NCBI RefSeq assembly: GCF_016863275.1
Contig: NZ_BOOO01000017.1
Coordinates: 235,578-299,577, forward strand
Length of the DNA stretch: 64,000 nt
Source of the DNA: Planotetraspora mira
Lineage (GTDB): Bacteria; Actinomycetota; Actinomycetes; Streptosporangiales; Streptosporangiaceae
Reading direction: 5' to 3'
Program-made: the position numbers and the translations under genes
The notes under the pieces: generated by a model
Told to the model about the DNA's origin: nothing
Seen by the model: the letters and a program-made list of their open reading frames with translations, nothing else
Databases searched by the model: none
Shown here: positions 24,948 through 33,874 of the stretch, one piece after another
Layout of the letters: the number at the start of each line of letters is the position of its first letter
Position numbering within the stretch: the stretch's first letter is position 1

Positions 24948-26363
24948 ATGAGTGCGAGACACCGACTCTCGATCACCACACGCGTCACTCTGTTCACCGG
25001 TGTCGTGGCTGCGGTGCTGTCCACGCTGCTGGCCACCACGGTCATGATCGCGATTGAGCGCTACGCCGTCGAGTCCGCCACTGAGGAGATCACCGCGGCG
25101 GGAGCGCGCGTGGCCATCCAAATGGAGCAGGGGCGGCTGCAATACCCTCTCGCGACCCTCCCACTGCGAAGCATCCAGGTCGTCGACTCACGCCGTCATG
25201 TCGTCGCCTCGACTCCGGACCTGCGAGGGAGGCCGCCCATCACGGCGTTCACCCCGCAGGGGAGGAACGTCGCCACGTCCGTCATCTGTGGAGGAGTCCG
25301 CCCCGGCAGATGCGACATCGTGGTCGCGCAGCGAGTCCATCGCCGCGGCGAGCAGTGGATCGTCTACGCCGCCTCGCCCGCGGTCCCCTTCTGGGTGCAC
25401 CCGCGGCTGGCCGCGATGGTCGGCGGCTTGGCGGCCTTGCTGGCCGTGGTCGTCACCTTCCTCGGCCATCGGACGGTCGTCGCCTCCCTGCGGCCCGTGA
25501 CCGCGATCCGGAGCGAACTCGACCAGATCAACGCGGCCAGCTCCGGACGCCGTGTTCCCGTGCCTCCCACCGACGACGAGATCCACGAGCTCGCGGAGAG
25601 CGTCAACCAGACGCTGTGCCGGCTGCACGCCGCACTGCGGGAGCTGCGGACCACGCTGGACCGGCAGCGCCAGATGGTCGCCGACGTCTCCCATGACCTG
25701 CGGACTCCTGTCACCGCCATGCGCGCGGAGGTCGAAGACGCTCTGCTCGCGCCCGACGAGACCAGCGTGCCGGCGCTCGGCGCGGCCGTCCTACCCCGCC
25801 TCGATCGCCTGCAGGCGATCGCGCAGAACCTGCTGACCATCACGCGGCTCGACTCGGGGATGCCGGGCGCCCACGAGCCCGTCGACCTGTCCGAACTCGT
25901 CGCCGCGGAGCTGCGCGCCCGGCCGCCGGCCAAGCGGATCGACACCTCGATCGACCCCGGCGTGGTCGTGCTGGGCGACAGGTCACGACTGGCTCGCCTG
26001 TTCACCAACCTCATCGACAACGCCGAACGGCATGCCCAGATCGCGATCAGGATCACCGTACGGCAGGAGCCGGGCGCCTCCCTCGATGATCCACGTTTCC
26101 CGTACGGCGTCGCGGTCATGGAGGTGATCGATGACGGCCCGGGCATCGATCCGGACAAGCGTGAGCTGGTGTTCCAGAGGTTCACCCGGCTGGACCCCCC
26201 ACGCACCACGTCCGCCGGAGGGGCCGGGCTCGGCCTGGCGATCGCCCGGCAGATCGCGGAGGCCGGCGGCGGGACCCTCGGAATCGAGGACAGCCCGTGC
26301 GGCGCGCGGTTCGTCCTCCGGCTCCCGGCCGCATCCCCGCCGGGCCGGCCGCCTGACTTCTGA
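24948..26363 (+). CDS. HAMP-containing sensor histidine kinase (orphan)
   Basis: 471 aa. TM1 is about residues 12-36 and TM2 about 154-174. The extracellular sensor between them has two cysteines (C114, C122) that could pair. HAMP is about 175-235. The phospho-acceptor H249 is in [13 protein letters not shown]. The ATPase domain has the N box NLIDNAERHA, DDGPGI and GAGLGLAIAR. ATG 24948 is preceded by GGGGGAG. No response regulator gene lies beside it. The Ser/Thr kinase gene ends 127 bases upstream on the same strand. Confidence 0.93.
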   Translation: MSARHRLSITTRVTLFTGVVAAVLSTLLATTVMIAIERYAVESATEEITAAGARVAIQMEQGRLQYPLATLPLRSIQVVDSRRHVVASTPDLRGRPPITAFTPQGRNVATSVICGGVRPGRCDIVVAQRVHRRGEQWIVYAASPAVPFWVHPRLAAMVGGLAALLAVVVTFLGHRTVVASLRPVTAIRSELDQINAASSGRRVPVPPTDDEIHELAESVNQTLCRLHAALRELRTTLDRQRQMVADVSHDLRTPVTAMRAEVEDALLAPDETSVPALGAAVLPRLDRLQAIAQNLLTITRLDSGMPGAHEPVDLSELVAAELRARPPAKRIDTSIDPGVVVLGDRSRLARLFTNLIDNAERHAQIAIRITVRQEPGASLDDPRFPYGVAVMEVIDDGPGIDPDKRELVFQRFTRLDPPRTTSAGGAGLGLAIARQIAEAGGGTLGIEDSPCGARFVLRLPAASPPGRPPDF

Positions 26364-26532
26364 TCAGACGGAGGGCTTCCACCCCGAGGGACTGTACGAG
26401 TTCAAACTCGACCTCGACGGCGACGCCGTCACAGACCTTCCCGTATGTGCCCGCCGCGGCATGATCGGCAGCGTCCGCGGACGATCTTGCTCGGTGCCCG
26501 CGAGCACCGGGCAATCGCTCGCCCGCGGCTCG

Positions 26533-27066
26533 TCAGGCGTCGTCGTTGAGGCGGGCGTGGAGGTGCATGTCGTCCCAGCCATCGATATGGCGGGCCTCGC
26601 TCCGCTTCGTGCCCTCTTCGGCGAAGCCGGCGTAGTGCGCGACCCTGCAGGACGCGACGTTCGCCGTCGAGTGGGACAACTCGACCCGGTGCAGTCGGAG
26701 CGTTTCGAAGCACCACGCGCTAAGCGCTGACAGCGCTCGCGGGGCGATGCGACGACCGCGCGCGCCGGGCAGCACCCAGTACGACACCTCGGCCAGGCCT
26801 TCGAAAAGATCGATCCGACGCAGGCTGATCTGCCCGGCGACGTCCCCCGCGTCGAGCACGGCCCACCCGGCACCGGTCTCACCGCGCCACCGGCCCGGCC
26901 AGGAACCTATCCACTCGCGGGCCTCGTCTTCGGTCATCGACCGGCAGTGCCAGCGCTGAATGGCGGGATCGGTGTAGCCCGCCACGACAGCCGGATGATC
27001 CGACAGTCGCCAGGGCCGAAGCACTACGCCGTTCGCATGGATCTCGGGCTGTGTCAGCGCCGCCAT
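26533..27066 (-). CDS. GNAT-family N-acetyltransferase (RimJ/RimL-like)
   Basis: 177 aa from ATG 27066. A GTG at 27162 would add 32 residues that look unconserved. The fold opens with VVLRPWRLSD. The acetyl-CoA loop appears as WVLPGARGRRIAPRALSALS, with the ending HYAGFAEEGTKRSEARHIDGW typical of RimJ/RimL-type enzymes acting on protein N-termini or small amines. No clear ribosome site precedes either start. The 169-base gap to the histidine kinase end holds nothing recognisable. Confidence 0.88.
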   Translation of the reverse strand: MAALTQPEIHANGVVLRPWRLSDHPAVVAGYTDPAIQRWHCRSMTEDEAREWIGSWPGRWRGETGAGWAVLDAGDVAGQISLRRIDLFEGLAEVSYWVLPGARGRRIAPRALSALSAWCFETLRLHRVELSHSTANVASCRVAHYAGFAEEGTKRSEARHIDGWDDMHLHARLNDDA

Positions 27067-27371
27067 CGAGCCGGGAGGCACGGCGGGCGTGGCGAGTAAT
27101 GGCACCTGCTGACTGTAAAGCACGCCGCAACGCCCGGTCTTGATGGCGTTGGACGAGCTCACCGAGACCAGGCGTCATCGGACATGAATCCAATGGCAAC
27201 CATCTCGCGCAATAAGTGGCCGGGGAGATCCGCCTATGAGACTCTTCATTCTCGTGAGTGACCGTCTGGGGCCACAGGACTGACGCGGCAGACCGAAAAG
27301 CAATGGGATTGCGATCAGTCCGTCCGAGCCTGAAGGAAGGATGCACCCCACTACCGCGAAGGGCGGACGCC
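27067..27371. other. Intergenic region with a possible 15-codon ORF
   Basis: This region separates the divergent acetyltransferase and 69-aa genes. The only feature seen is a plus-strand ORF of 15 codons at 27236-27283 (MRLFILVSDRLGPQD) behind GGGGAGA. It could be a leader peptide for the small gene downstream, but support is weak. Confidence 0.2.
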
Positions 27372-27581
27372 ATGGCCAGTGAGCAGCACGCCGAGTTATC
27401 GGCCGTCGACTTCCGCCAGATGCCGATCATGGATCTGGTCGCCATCCACGACGAAAGCACCGAGGGCCTCCGGCCCCTTCCTCCGGCAGTGATGGACCGC
27501 ATCTGCGAGGTAATACGGGAGGGCATCCACTTTTGCGGATGCGACCTGACCGACATCATGATCAGGCTCCTCGGCGGCTAG
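27372..27581 (+). CDS. Hypothetical 69-aa acidic protein
   Basis: ATG 27372 follows AAGGG at workable spacing. The product is acidic and helical-looking, with blocks DFRQMPIMDLVAIHDES, LPPAVMDRICEVI and CGCDLTDIMIRLLGG; the Cys-Gly-Cys pair is notable. Amino-acid composition and GC-rich third positions look like a real protein, but I do not recognise the family. It is convergent with the GH2 gene, with a shared terminator hairpin between them. Confidence 0.6.
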   Translation: MASEQHAELSAVDFRQMPIMDLVAIHDESTEGLRPLPPAVMDRICEVIREGIHFCGCDLTDIMIRLLGG

Positions 27582-27599
27582 TTGTGCGCGGCCGGCGGC

Positions 27600-27625
27600 C
27601 CCCGCCGCCCGAGTGGACGGCGGGG
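27600..27625. terminator. Bidirectional hairpin terminator
   Basis: Perfect 8-base arms CCCCGCCG and CGGCGGGG around a 10-base loop sit between the convergent ends of the 69-aa gene (27581) and the GH2 gene (27638). Confidence 0.65.
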
Positions 27626-27637
27626 AACCGAGACGGA

Positions 27638-30600
27638 CTACGGCCGGATCACCGTCCGGGGCACGTTGTAGCCCTCCAGTCGCAGAGCGGGCCGGTCGGA
27701 GGGCAGCGCCGCGGCGGGCCAGGAGAGGGTGACGGCCCGCGACTCGCCGGGCAGCAGCCACAGGTAGTTGTCGCCGTACAGGGTCGGCAGCACCCGCCCG
27801 CCGGTCCGGTCGTCCAGGAGCGACAGCCGTACCATCGCCGCGACCGCCGAACCGTGGTTGGCGACCGTCGCGGTGAACGAGCGGCGCGTCTCCGTCCTGG
27901 TCACCCGCGCGGCGTGGGCCGACACCTTCACCTGCGGGGCGTCGTTGAGCGCCATCATGTGGGCGGCCTCCCGATACCGCCAGTAGACGTTCTCCGACAG
28001 CACGCGGCCCCGGCCGTCCTCCAGTGTCAGCCGGAGGATGTGGAAGTCCGGCATGCCGGGCGTCCACCCCGCGGTGAACGCCTTCTCCGTGGCCGACGGC
28101 TGGACGTCGAGCTTCGTCCGCTGAGGGACACCGAGCGTGCGTCCGCCGAGGTCGAACGCGGCCGCCGTCACCGTCACGCCAGTGAGCGCCCTCGGGGTGT
28201 GGTTGACGGCGATGACCTGCCAGTCATCCGGGTCGGCCTGGACGTGGACCGGCTCGCACGCCTTGCGGGCCCCGAAGTAGGCGCCGTTGACGTCGAAGTC
28301 GTAGTCGTAGGTCTGCCAGACCGTGCTGTGCCAGGCCGGGTGGGACATCCAGAGCATGAGGCCGCTGGCGTCCTCCCACAGGTGAGCGTTCCACGCCTCG
28401 AACATGGCGCGGTGGTTCTCGTAGTTCACGAACTGGGCCTTGCGCGTGAAGTCGTCCAGCCCGGTGGCCGTGCCGAGGCGGGTCTCGATGGCGGCCTGGT
28501 AGTTCTGCGGCGCCTGGTTCCCCCTGGTGCTCCAGTCGTGGTAGTTCCACGGGCCGCCGATCGGCCACTCGGGCTCGCCGCCGACGAGGTTGCGCATGCT
28601 CTCGGCCGTGGACACCACGGGCATGCCGATCTCGGTGTGGAAGCCGAAGACGCCGCCGTACGTGGACGGCGAGTGGTAGCGGTCCGGCTCGATCCAGCCG
28701 TACGGGCCGCCGCCGCTGACGATGCCCCCGGCCGAGTTGTTCTGGTACAGCACGGCGGGCGCCTCCGCCTGGACCGCCTCGCGCATGCCCTTGTCGATCG
28801 GCGCGGGCGGGTTGCCCTCGTTGGCCCCGCACCACACGACGACGCTGGGGTGGATGCGGTAGCGGCGCACGGTGTCGCGCGCCAGGTCGAGGAACGCCTG
28901 ATGGTCCGGCGGGTCCATGGCCCAGGCGTTGGGGAAGTCGTTCCACACGAGCAGGCCGTGCTCGTCGCAGCTCGCGTAGAACTCCTCCCGGTTGCTGCTG
29001 CCCACCCAGTTGCGGATCATGGTGAAGTTCATGTCGCGGTGCATCCGCACGGCCGCGTCCATCCGCTCGGGGGGCATGCGGCGCAGCAGTTCGTCCCAGC
29101 CCCAGTTGCCGCCCCGGCAGAACACCCGGACGCCATTGACACTGATCTTCAACGGGACCGTGATGTTGTCGACGGATTTCACGTCCGTCCAGGTCTCGCC
29201 GTCGTCGGACACCTGGATGACGTACGTCTTCGCGTAGGCCTGCTCCCACACGATGACGACCCGGTCGAAGGTCGCGGCCGAGCCGAGGTCGACGCTGACC
29301 CACTGGTCGTCCTCGAACGCCGACGACCACCGCGTGTTCGGGTCGCCGTCGGTGACGTTGCCGGGCTGGTTCCACGACTCGTCCACGGTCGAGGCGGTGG
29401 CCGTCTTGTGCAGGGCGAGGTCGGTGCCCGGCACGGCGCTGTCGATGACCGACAGGCTCCACATCGACGACCCCCAACTGCTGGCCCGGGTCAGGCATCT
29501 GATCCTGATGTGCCGCGCCGTACGGGCGGGGAAGTCCACGGTCTGCAGGCTCGCCGAGGCCCGGTTGAACGGCAGCGGCACGGCGCCGTTGTCCACCGAC
29601 TTCGCGTCGGTCCACGTGTCGCCGTCCCGGGAGACCTGGATGACGTACGTCTTGGCGTAGGCCTGCTCCCAGGACAGGTCGATCCGGTCGAAGGCGACGA
29701 CGGACCCGAGGTCGACGCTGATCCACTGGTCGTCCTCGAACGACGACGACCAGCGCGTGTCCGGATCGCCGTCGGTGACGTTGCCGGACTGGTGGGACGT
29801 CTCGTCCACGGTGGAGGCGGTGGCCGTCTTGTGTAACGCCAGGTCGGTGCTCGGCACGGCGCTGTCGAAGATCGACAGGCTCCACAGGGAGCTCCCCCAG
29901 TTCGTGGCCCGGGTCAGGCACCTGACCCGCACGTGCCGTGCCTCCTGCCGCCCCAGGTCGACCGACTGGGTGTACGCGTCGCCGCCTTCGCCGCCGAAGG
30001 ACAGCGGCACCTCGTACTCGTAGCCGAACTGGCGGATGCCGAACCGGGTGGTGCGCCGGTCGCTCTCCGCGCCGTCGACCGAGGCGACGAGGGTCAGGTC
30101 GTGCAGGGCGGGCTCACCGTATCCGTTGGGCCACCACAGCTCGGGGTCGCGCAGGCGCAGCCGTCCGTACGCGGCGGGGGTGAAGGTGACGTCGGCGCTC
30201 TGACCGGCGGGGACGGTGACCGTCTGGGAGACGCGGACGTCGCCGAACGCGGCGGACACCGTCACCCGCCTGTCCGACGTGTCGGCGTTGCGCACCGGGA
30301 CGACGATCGTCACCTCGGCGATGCCGGTGTCGGGCAGACCGGGGAGCCTGGTGTCCACGCGGGGGTCTCCGATGACCGCGTGGCCGGTCGAACGGATCCG
30401 CACGTGGTTCCAGATGCCCGCGGCGCGGTCGCGCACCGCCGGCATCCAGTCCCAGCCGGAGGAGGCCAGGTAGGTCGGCGAGTTGCGGTTCATCATCGTG
30501 GCGCCGGCGTCCACCCACGACAGGCCGGCCGGTCCCTTGTCGGCGGGGCTGCCGGGGAAGGGCATCGGGGTGATCTTCACGGCCAGGGCCTGCTCGCCGT

Positions 30601-31708
30601 CGGCGGCCAGCAGTTCCGTGACGTCGTACGCGGACCGGGCGAACGGGTAGGTCATCGTCCCGGCCTGCCGGCCGTTGAGCCAGATGTCGGCCGTGTGGTT
30701 GATGCCGTCGAACTCCAGCCAGACGTGGCGGCCGTGGCCCGTGCGCAGGCCGTGGGGCAGGCGGAAACCGCGCCGATACCACCACGAGTGCCGTGACAGG
30801 GCCTCGGGGACATGGAGGTTGTTGAACCCGGACACCGGGTCGGGCAGGTGCCCCTGCTCCACGAGCGAGGTCAGAACGGTGCCGGGGACGGTCGCCGGCA
30901 GCCAGCGGCCGGTGTCCACACCCGGCCGGGACAGGTCGGCGCCCTGGCCGCCGGCCCACTCGTCCATGGTCAGCGTCCAGCCCGACTCCAGCGGCACCGT
31001 GCCGTCGGCCGCGACCTGCAGCGCGGGCGCCTTGTGGTGGTGGGTCCCCCAGTCGGTCCAGCCGGTGGCCGAAGGCCGGGACGCGAGAGGCTTGCCGTAC
31101 ACCTCGAAGCCGTTCAGCCCGAGCGGGTTGGCGGTGGAGCGCCTGCTGACGGTCATCCGCACCCAGCGCGCGACGACCGGGGTGGCCAGGCCGATCTCCA
31201 CGACGCCGCCGGTCCCGGAGGTGGCGCGGTGGACGGTGGTCCACGACCGGTTGTCCCGTGACGTCTCGACCGTGAAGTCCACCGCGCAGCTGGACAGGAT
31301 CTCCTGACCGGTCGTGCTGTCGCGCGGGTTGCCGCCGCTGGAGGGCACGAAGACCGGATCGTCCGCCGTGGCCTCGAAGGTCAGGCGGATGGATTCGACC
31401 CGGCAGTCCGCCTGCAGATCGACGGAGATCCACTGGGGGTCGCCGTCGGCGGCCCGCCATCCGGTGCCCCGAACGCCGGTGGAGGTGAGCCCGTCCACCG
31501 CGAACTCGGCGGGGGCGGGGGCGTAGTCGGTGGACGACACGGCGACGGGCCGGTAGACGGCGAGGTCGCCCGACGCGGCCTCGGCCGGTTGCGACGCGGC
31601 GGCGGCGCTCCGCGCGGGAAGCGCGGCGCTGACGCCGAAGCCGGCCAGGAGGGCGGCACCCGCGGTGAGAACCGATCGTCGGGAGGGGGGCGGCGACTGA
31701 TCTGACAT
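27638..31708 (-). CDS. Secreted GH2 glycoside hydrolase with F5/8C (discoidin-like) domains
   Basis: 1356 aa. A Tat-type signal (SRRSVLTAG, cleavage near 36-39) exports it. Residues about 45-205 form an N-terminal discoidin-like carbohydrate-binding domain. Then come the GH2 jelly roll (about 240-440), the immunoglobulin-like domain (about 440-550) and the TIM barrel. The likely acid/base is E964 in WCGANEG and the likely nucleophile E1026 in FHTEIG. The barrel entry GGNWGWDELLRRM resembles exo-beta-glucosaminidase and mannosidase-like GH2 subgroups, so an exo-acting beta-glycosidase is likely but the sugar is uncertain. Residues 567-852 are an insertion described separately. ATG 31708 has no strong ribosome site. 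Confidence 0.92.
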   Translation of the reverse strand: MSDQSPPPSRRSVLTAGAALLAGFGVSAALPARSAAAASQPAEAASGDLAVYRPVAVSSTDYAPAPAEFAVDGLTSTGVRGTGWRAADGDPQWISVDLQADCRVESIRLTFEATADDPVFVPSSGGNPRDSTTGQEILSSCAVDFTVETSRDNRSWTTVHRATSGTGGVVEIGLATPVVARWVRMTVSRRSTANPLGLNGFEVYGKPLASRPSATGWTDWGTHHHKAPALQVAADGTVPLESGWTLTMDEWAGGQGADLSRPGVDTGRWLPATVPGTVLTSLVEQGHLPDPVSGFNNLHVPEALSRHSWWYRRGFRLPHGLRTGHGRHVWLEFDGINHTADIWLNGRQAGTMTYPFARSAYDVTELLAADGEQALAVKITPMPFPGSPADKGPAGLSWVDAGATMMNRNSPTYLASSGWDWMPAVRDRAAGIWNHVRIRSTGHAVIGDPRVDTRLPGLPDTGIAEVTIVVPVRNADTSDRRVTVSAAFGDVRVSQTVTVPAGQSADVTFTPAAYGRLRLRDPELWWPNGYGEPALHDLTLVASVDGAESDRRTTRFGIRQFGYEYEVPLSFGGEGGDAYTQSVDLGRQEARHVRVRCLTRATNWGSSLWSLSIFDSAVPSTDLALHKTATASTVDETSHQSGNVTDGDPDTRWSSSFEDDQWISVDLGSVVAFDRIDLSWEQAYAKTYVIQVSRDGDTWTDAKSVDNGAVPLPFNRASASLQTVDFPARTARHIRIRCLTRASSWGSSMWSLSVIDSAVPGTDLALHKTATASTVDESWNQPGNVTDGDPNTRWSSAFEDDQWVSVDLGSAATFDRVVIVWEQAYAKTYVIQVSDDGETWTDVKSVDNITVPLKISVNGVRVFCRGGNWGWDELLRRMPPERMDAAVRMHRDMNFTMIRNWVGSSNREEFYASCDEHGLLVWNDFPNAWAMDPPDHQAFLDLARDTVRRYRIHPSVVVWCGANEGNPPAPIDKGMREAVQAEAPAVLYQNNSAGGIVSGGGPYGWIEPDRYHSPSTYGGVFGFHTEIGMPVVSTAESMRNLVGGEPEWPIGGPWNYHDWSTRGNQAPQNYQAAIETRLGTATGLDDFTRKAQFVNYENHRAMFEAWNAHLWEDASGLMLWMSHPAWHSTVWQTYDYDFDVNGAYFGARKACEPVHVQADPDDWQVIAVNHTPRALTGVTVTAAAFDLGGRTLGVPQRTKLDVQPSATEKAFTAGWTPGMPDFHILRLTLEDGRGRVLSENVYWRYREAAHMMALNDAPQVKVSAHAARVTRTETRRSFTATVANHGSAVAAMVRLSLLDDRTGGRVLPTLYGDNYLWLLPGESRAVTLSWPAAALPSDRPALRLEGYNVPRTVIRP
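29153..30010 (-). repeat. Tandemly duplicated discoidin-like insert inside the GH2 gene
   Basis: Two units of about 143 codons (residues 567-709 and 710-852) are highly similar; shared blocks include LALHKTATASTVDE, NVTDGDP, RWSS and WEQAYAKTYVIQVS. Each unit begins with Val-Pro-Leu, and a third Val-Pro-Leu follows the second unit, directly before KISVNGVRVF. Removing both units restores an uninterrupted GH2 strand (EYEVPLKISVNG). Confidence 0.85.
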
Positions 31709-31774
31709 GACCCACAGTCCAATTTCAGGTGATCCGAAAATACTCAAGTGAAATATCACGCCTGGGATCATCCG

Positions 31775-31799
31775 TGAACGATCCTAGGAGGATTGTTCA
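31775..31799. promoter_or_regulatory. 25-bp dyad upstream of the GH2 gene
   Basis: Arms of 11 bases, TGAACGATCCT and AGGATTGTTCA, are complementary except for one pair and flank a 3-base centre. The dyad lies 66 bases before the GH2 start codon. Its size fits a dimeric repressor operator; no regulator gene adjoins it. Confidence 0.55.
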
Positions 31800-31878
31800 G
31801 TATTTGTAAGGACAAATCGGGATCGTTGGCGCCGTCGCACCACGGGCCGCAACCCCCTGACGGGCGGGGCGGTCAGGG

Positions 31879-32913
31879 TCAGGCCAACAGGGACTTCGCG
31901 ATGTAGGCGACGATCACCTTGTTGCCGTCGACCGCCTCGGCGACGACGAAGTCGACCGCGATGCTGCACAGCGCGTAGGCGTCGGCGGTCGTCAGCGCAC
32001 CTTCGGTGGCCTCGACGAGATGGCCGACGGCCTGCTCGACCGCGATCCGCAGTGCGACGTCGAGGTCGGCGTCGATGCCCATGCACCAGAAATACTCATC
32101 GCTCTCCGCGCGCGGCCACTCCAGGCTCGCGCCCTTACGGACGATGAACTGCACGGTGAGCGACATCGAGTGCTCGACGGCGGTCTGGTCGACTTCGCCG
32201 TGGCCCTGCGCGCCGTGCGTGTCGCCTGTGTAGAACATGCCGCCCGGCTGGAAGACCGGCAGGTACAGCGTCGTACCGGCGACGAGGTCGCGGAAGTCCA
32301 GGTTGCCGCCCCACCGGTCCGGCGGGTTGGCGGAGACGAAGCCGGCCGACGTGGGCGGTGCGACTCCCATGATCCCCGCGAACGGCTTGAAAGGGACCTT
32401 GATGCCGTGCCCGAACGAGTAATGACGGCCCGAGTGGTCCAACTGGAGCAGGCGGGTCGACGCGGTGTCCAGCAGATCGCCGCAGACTCCCGCGCCGGGT
32501 CCGGTGCTGTTCACGCCGTACGGGACGCGCGGAGAGACGTCCAGGATGCGGATCTCCAGCACGTCTCCGGGTTCCGCGCCCCTCACGTGGACGGGGCCGG
32601 TGAGAATGTGGCCGCTGGAGCCGGCGGGACGGGGGTTCTTCGCGACCTCCGCCAGCTCGGGCAGCACCTGGTCGGCGGGCACGCCCAACATCTCGAAGTA
32701 GGCGACCGGCCCCTCGGCGGCGGACACTCCTGCCTGGTTCACGGCGTCGATCCTGACGACCGTGCCGGAGTCCACCGTCAGCACCGGCGCCCGGTCGGTG
32801 GGAAAGTAGCCCCAGATCGCGGTCTCCTGGGTGGTCGCGAGCACGACGGGTTCCGGGATGGCGGGGCGGTCGGGCGGCTCAGTCGGTGTCGCGGACGAGT
32901 TTGGCGGTCTCAC
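31879..32913 (-). CDS. Acetamidase/formamidase-family protein
   Basis: 344 aa. It contains the family signature GDTHGAQGHGEVDQTAVE, plus FKPFAGIMGVAP and NLDFRDLVAGTTLYLPV, so it should hydrolyse small amides such as formamide or acetamide to ammonia and the acid. GTG 32913 has GGAGG nine bases upstream. The frame remains open further upstream, but that extension is Arg/Ser-rich and not conserved-looking. It lies 170 bases upstream of the GH2 gene on the same strand; a metabolic link to sugar amide or N-formyl groups is speculative. Confidence 0.9.
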   Translation of the reverse strand: MRPPNSSATPTEPPDRPAIPEPVVLATTQETAIWGYFPTDRAPVLTVDSGTVVRIDAVNQAGVSAAEGPVAYFEMLGVPADQVLPELAEVAKNPRPAGSSGHILTGPVHVRGAEPGDVLEIRILDVSPRVPYGVNSTGPGAGVCGDLLDTASTRLLQLDHSGRHYSFGHGIKVPFKPFAGIMGVAPPTSAGFVSANPPDRWGGNLDFRDLVAGTTLYLPVFQPGGMFYTGDTHGAQGHGEVDQTAVEHSMSLTVQFIVRKGASLEWPRAESDEYFWCMGIDADLDVALRIAVEQAVGHLVEATEGALTTADAYALCSIAVDFVVAEAVDGNKVIVAYIAKSLLA

Positions 32914-33103
32914 GTCAGTCGGCCTCCAGGAGAAGGGGAAGATCGCCAGCAGATCTACCACGGCGCGTTCCGTCGCGACATCCCTTGTTGACACCGCGCG
33001 GCGAACGCGCACTGGTCGCAATGGCGACGTCATCCTCAAGCTCGTGCTCGGCGATCCCACTGCCAGCGGCACAACTCAAAGATCAATAAGTGCGGCTGGA
33101 GTA

Positions 33104-33706
33104 CTAGGAGGCGCGGATGAGCGTGAACGTCCGCTCTCCCAGTAATGCCATCGTGAGTCGATTCCCTCCGCATGTGTACGTGCCGCTGTGGAGGGTGATG
33201 TCAACCGTCTTCCGTTCCGTTTCGACGCCGTCCATGGACGACACCAAGGAGAAGGAGCCATTCTGCTCGGAGAATGTGATGACACCTGCATCGGTATCGG
33301 CGACGAAGGACCTGGTCCCATCCATTGTCATCTCGGCGGTCCGCCCATTGACGTTGAGAGTGGTTCTGGACACCGCCTCAAGAGTCCCGATCCCCTCCCT
33401 CGAGAAGCGCAGGGCCAAGTCCGTCTTCGAGTCGGCGGAATCCTGACCGTCCGTTCCGCTGAACTCGCTACCGGGCCCCTCATATCTCCACAGCCCGACG
33501 AGGCAGGGGTCGATCGCCGGATCGGCGGAACCGACAGGGTTCGACGTGCCGGAGTCCTGCGCCGTCGTCACGGGTAAGAGCCATGCGGCGAGCCCGATGG
33601 CCGCCCCGATTATCGTCGCCACAAGCCCGGCGACGACATAGCGGTGTTTCGTCTTCTCCGAAGGCCCGTCATCCGGACGCCCATACCGTGAAGCGGGATA
33701 TGCCAT
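33104..33706 (-). CDS. Hypothetical membrane-anchored exported protein
   Basis: 200 aa. A basic N-terminus (SEKTKHRYV) precedes one membrane helix (about residues 24-46), leaving a C-terminal extracellular domain of about 150 residues. That domain resembles a small lipocalin or beta-barrel: alternating strands such as TLNVNGRTAEMTMDG, and cysteines near C68 and C182 that could pair. ATG 33706 follows AGAGG at five bases. Family not recognised. The 168-base gap upstream is AT-rich for this genome (for example near 33755-33800) and probably holds its promoter. Confidence 0.75.
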   Translation of the reverse strand: MAYPASRYGRPDDGPSEKTKHRYVVAGLVATIIGAAIGLAAWLLPVTTAQDSGTSNPVGSADPAIDPCLVGLWRYEGPGSEFSGTDGQDSADSKTDLALRFSREGIGTLEAVSRTTLNVNGRTAEMTMDGTRSFVADTDAGVITFSEQNGSFSLVSSMDGVETERKTVDITLHSGTYTCGGNRLTMALLGERTFTLIRAS

Positions 33707-33874
33707 AAGACCTCTTCGGAGAAGTCGCTATTAAAGTGGAAGAACCATACACCGCCCCGATATATAGCCGAAAGATAGCATAAGATCATCCATACGAAAG
33801 GCGCTATTTATGCCATAGCACTCAAGGTCGCCGATCAGCCCCTCCGCCACCCGTGCCTTTCCGAACACATCGCA

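Noticed and set aside
27533..29836. 767-codon plus-strand frame
   Set aside because: It is antisense to the GH2 gene, lacks recognisable motifs and is low in normal hydrophobic cores.
29153..30010. GH2 duplication considered as a mobile element
   Set aside because: It is in frame, protein-coding and domain-like, with no terminal inverted repeats or transposase.
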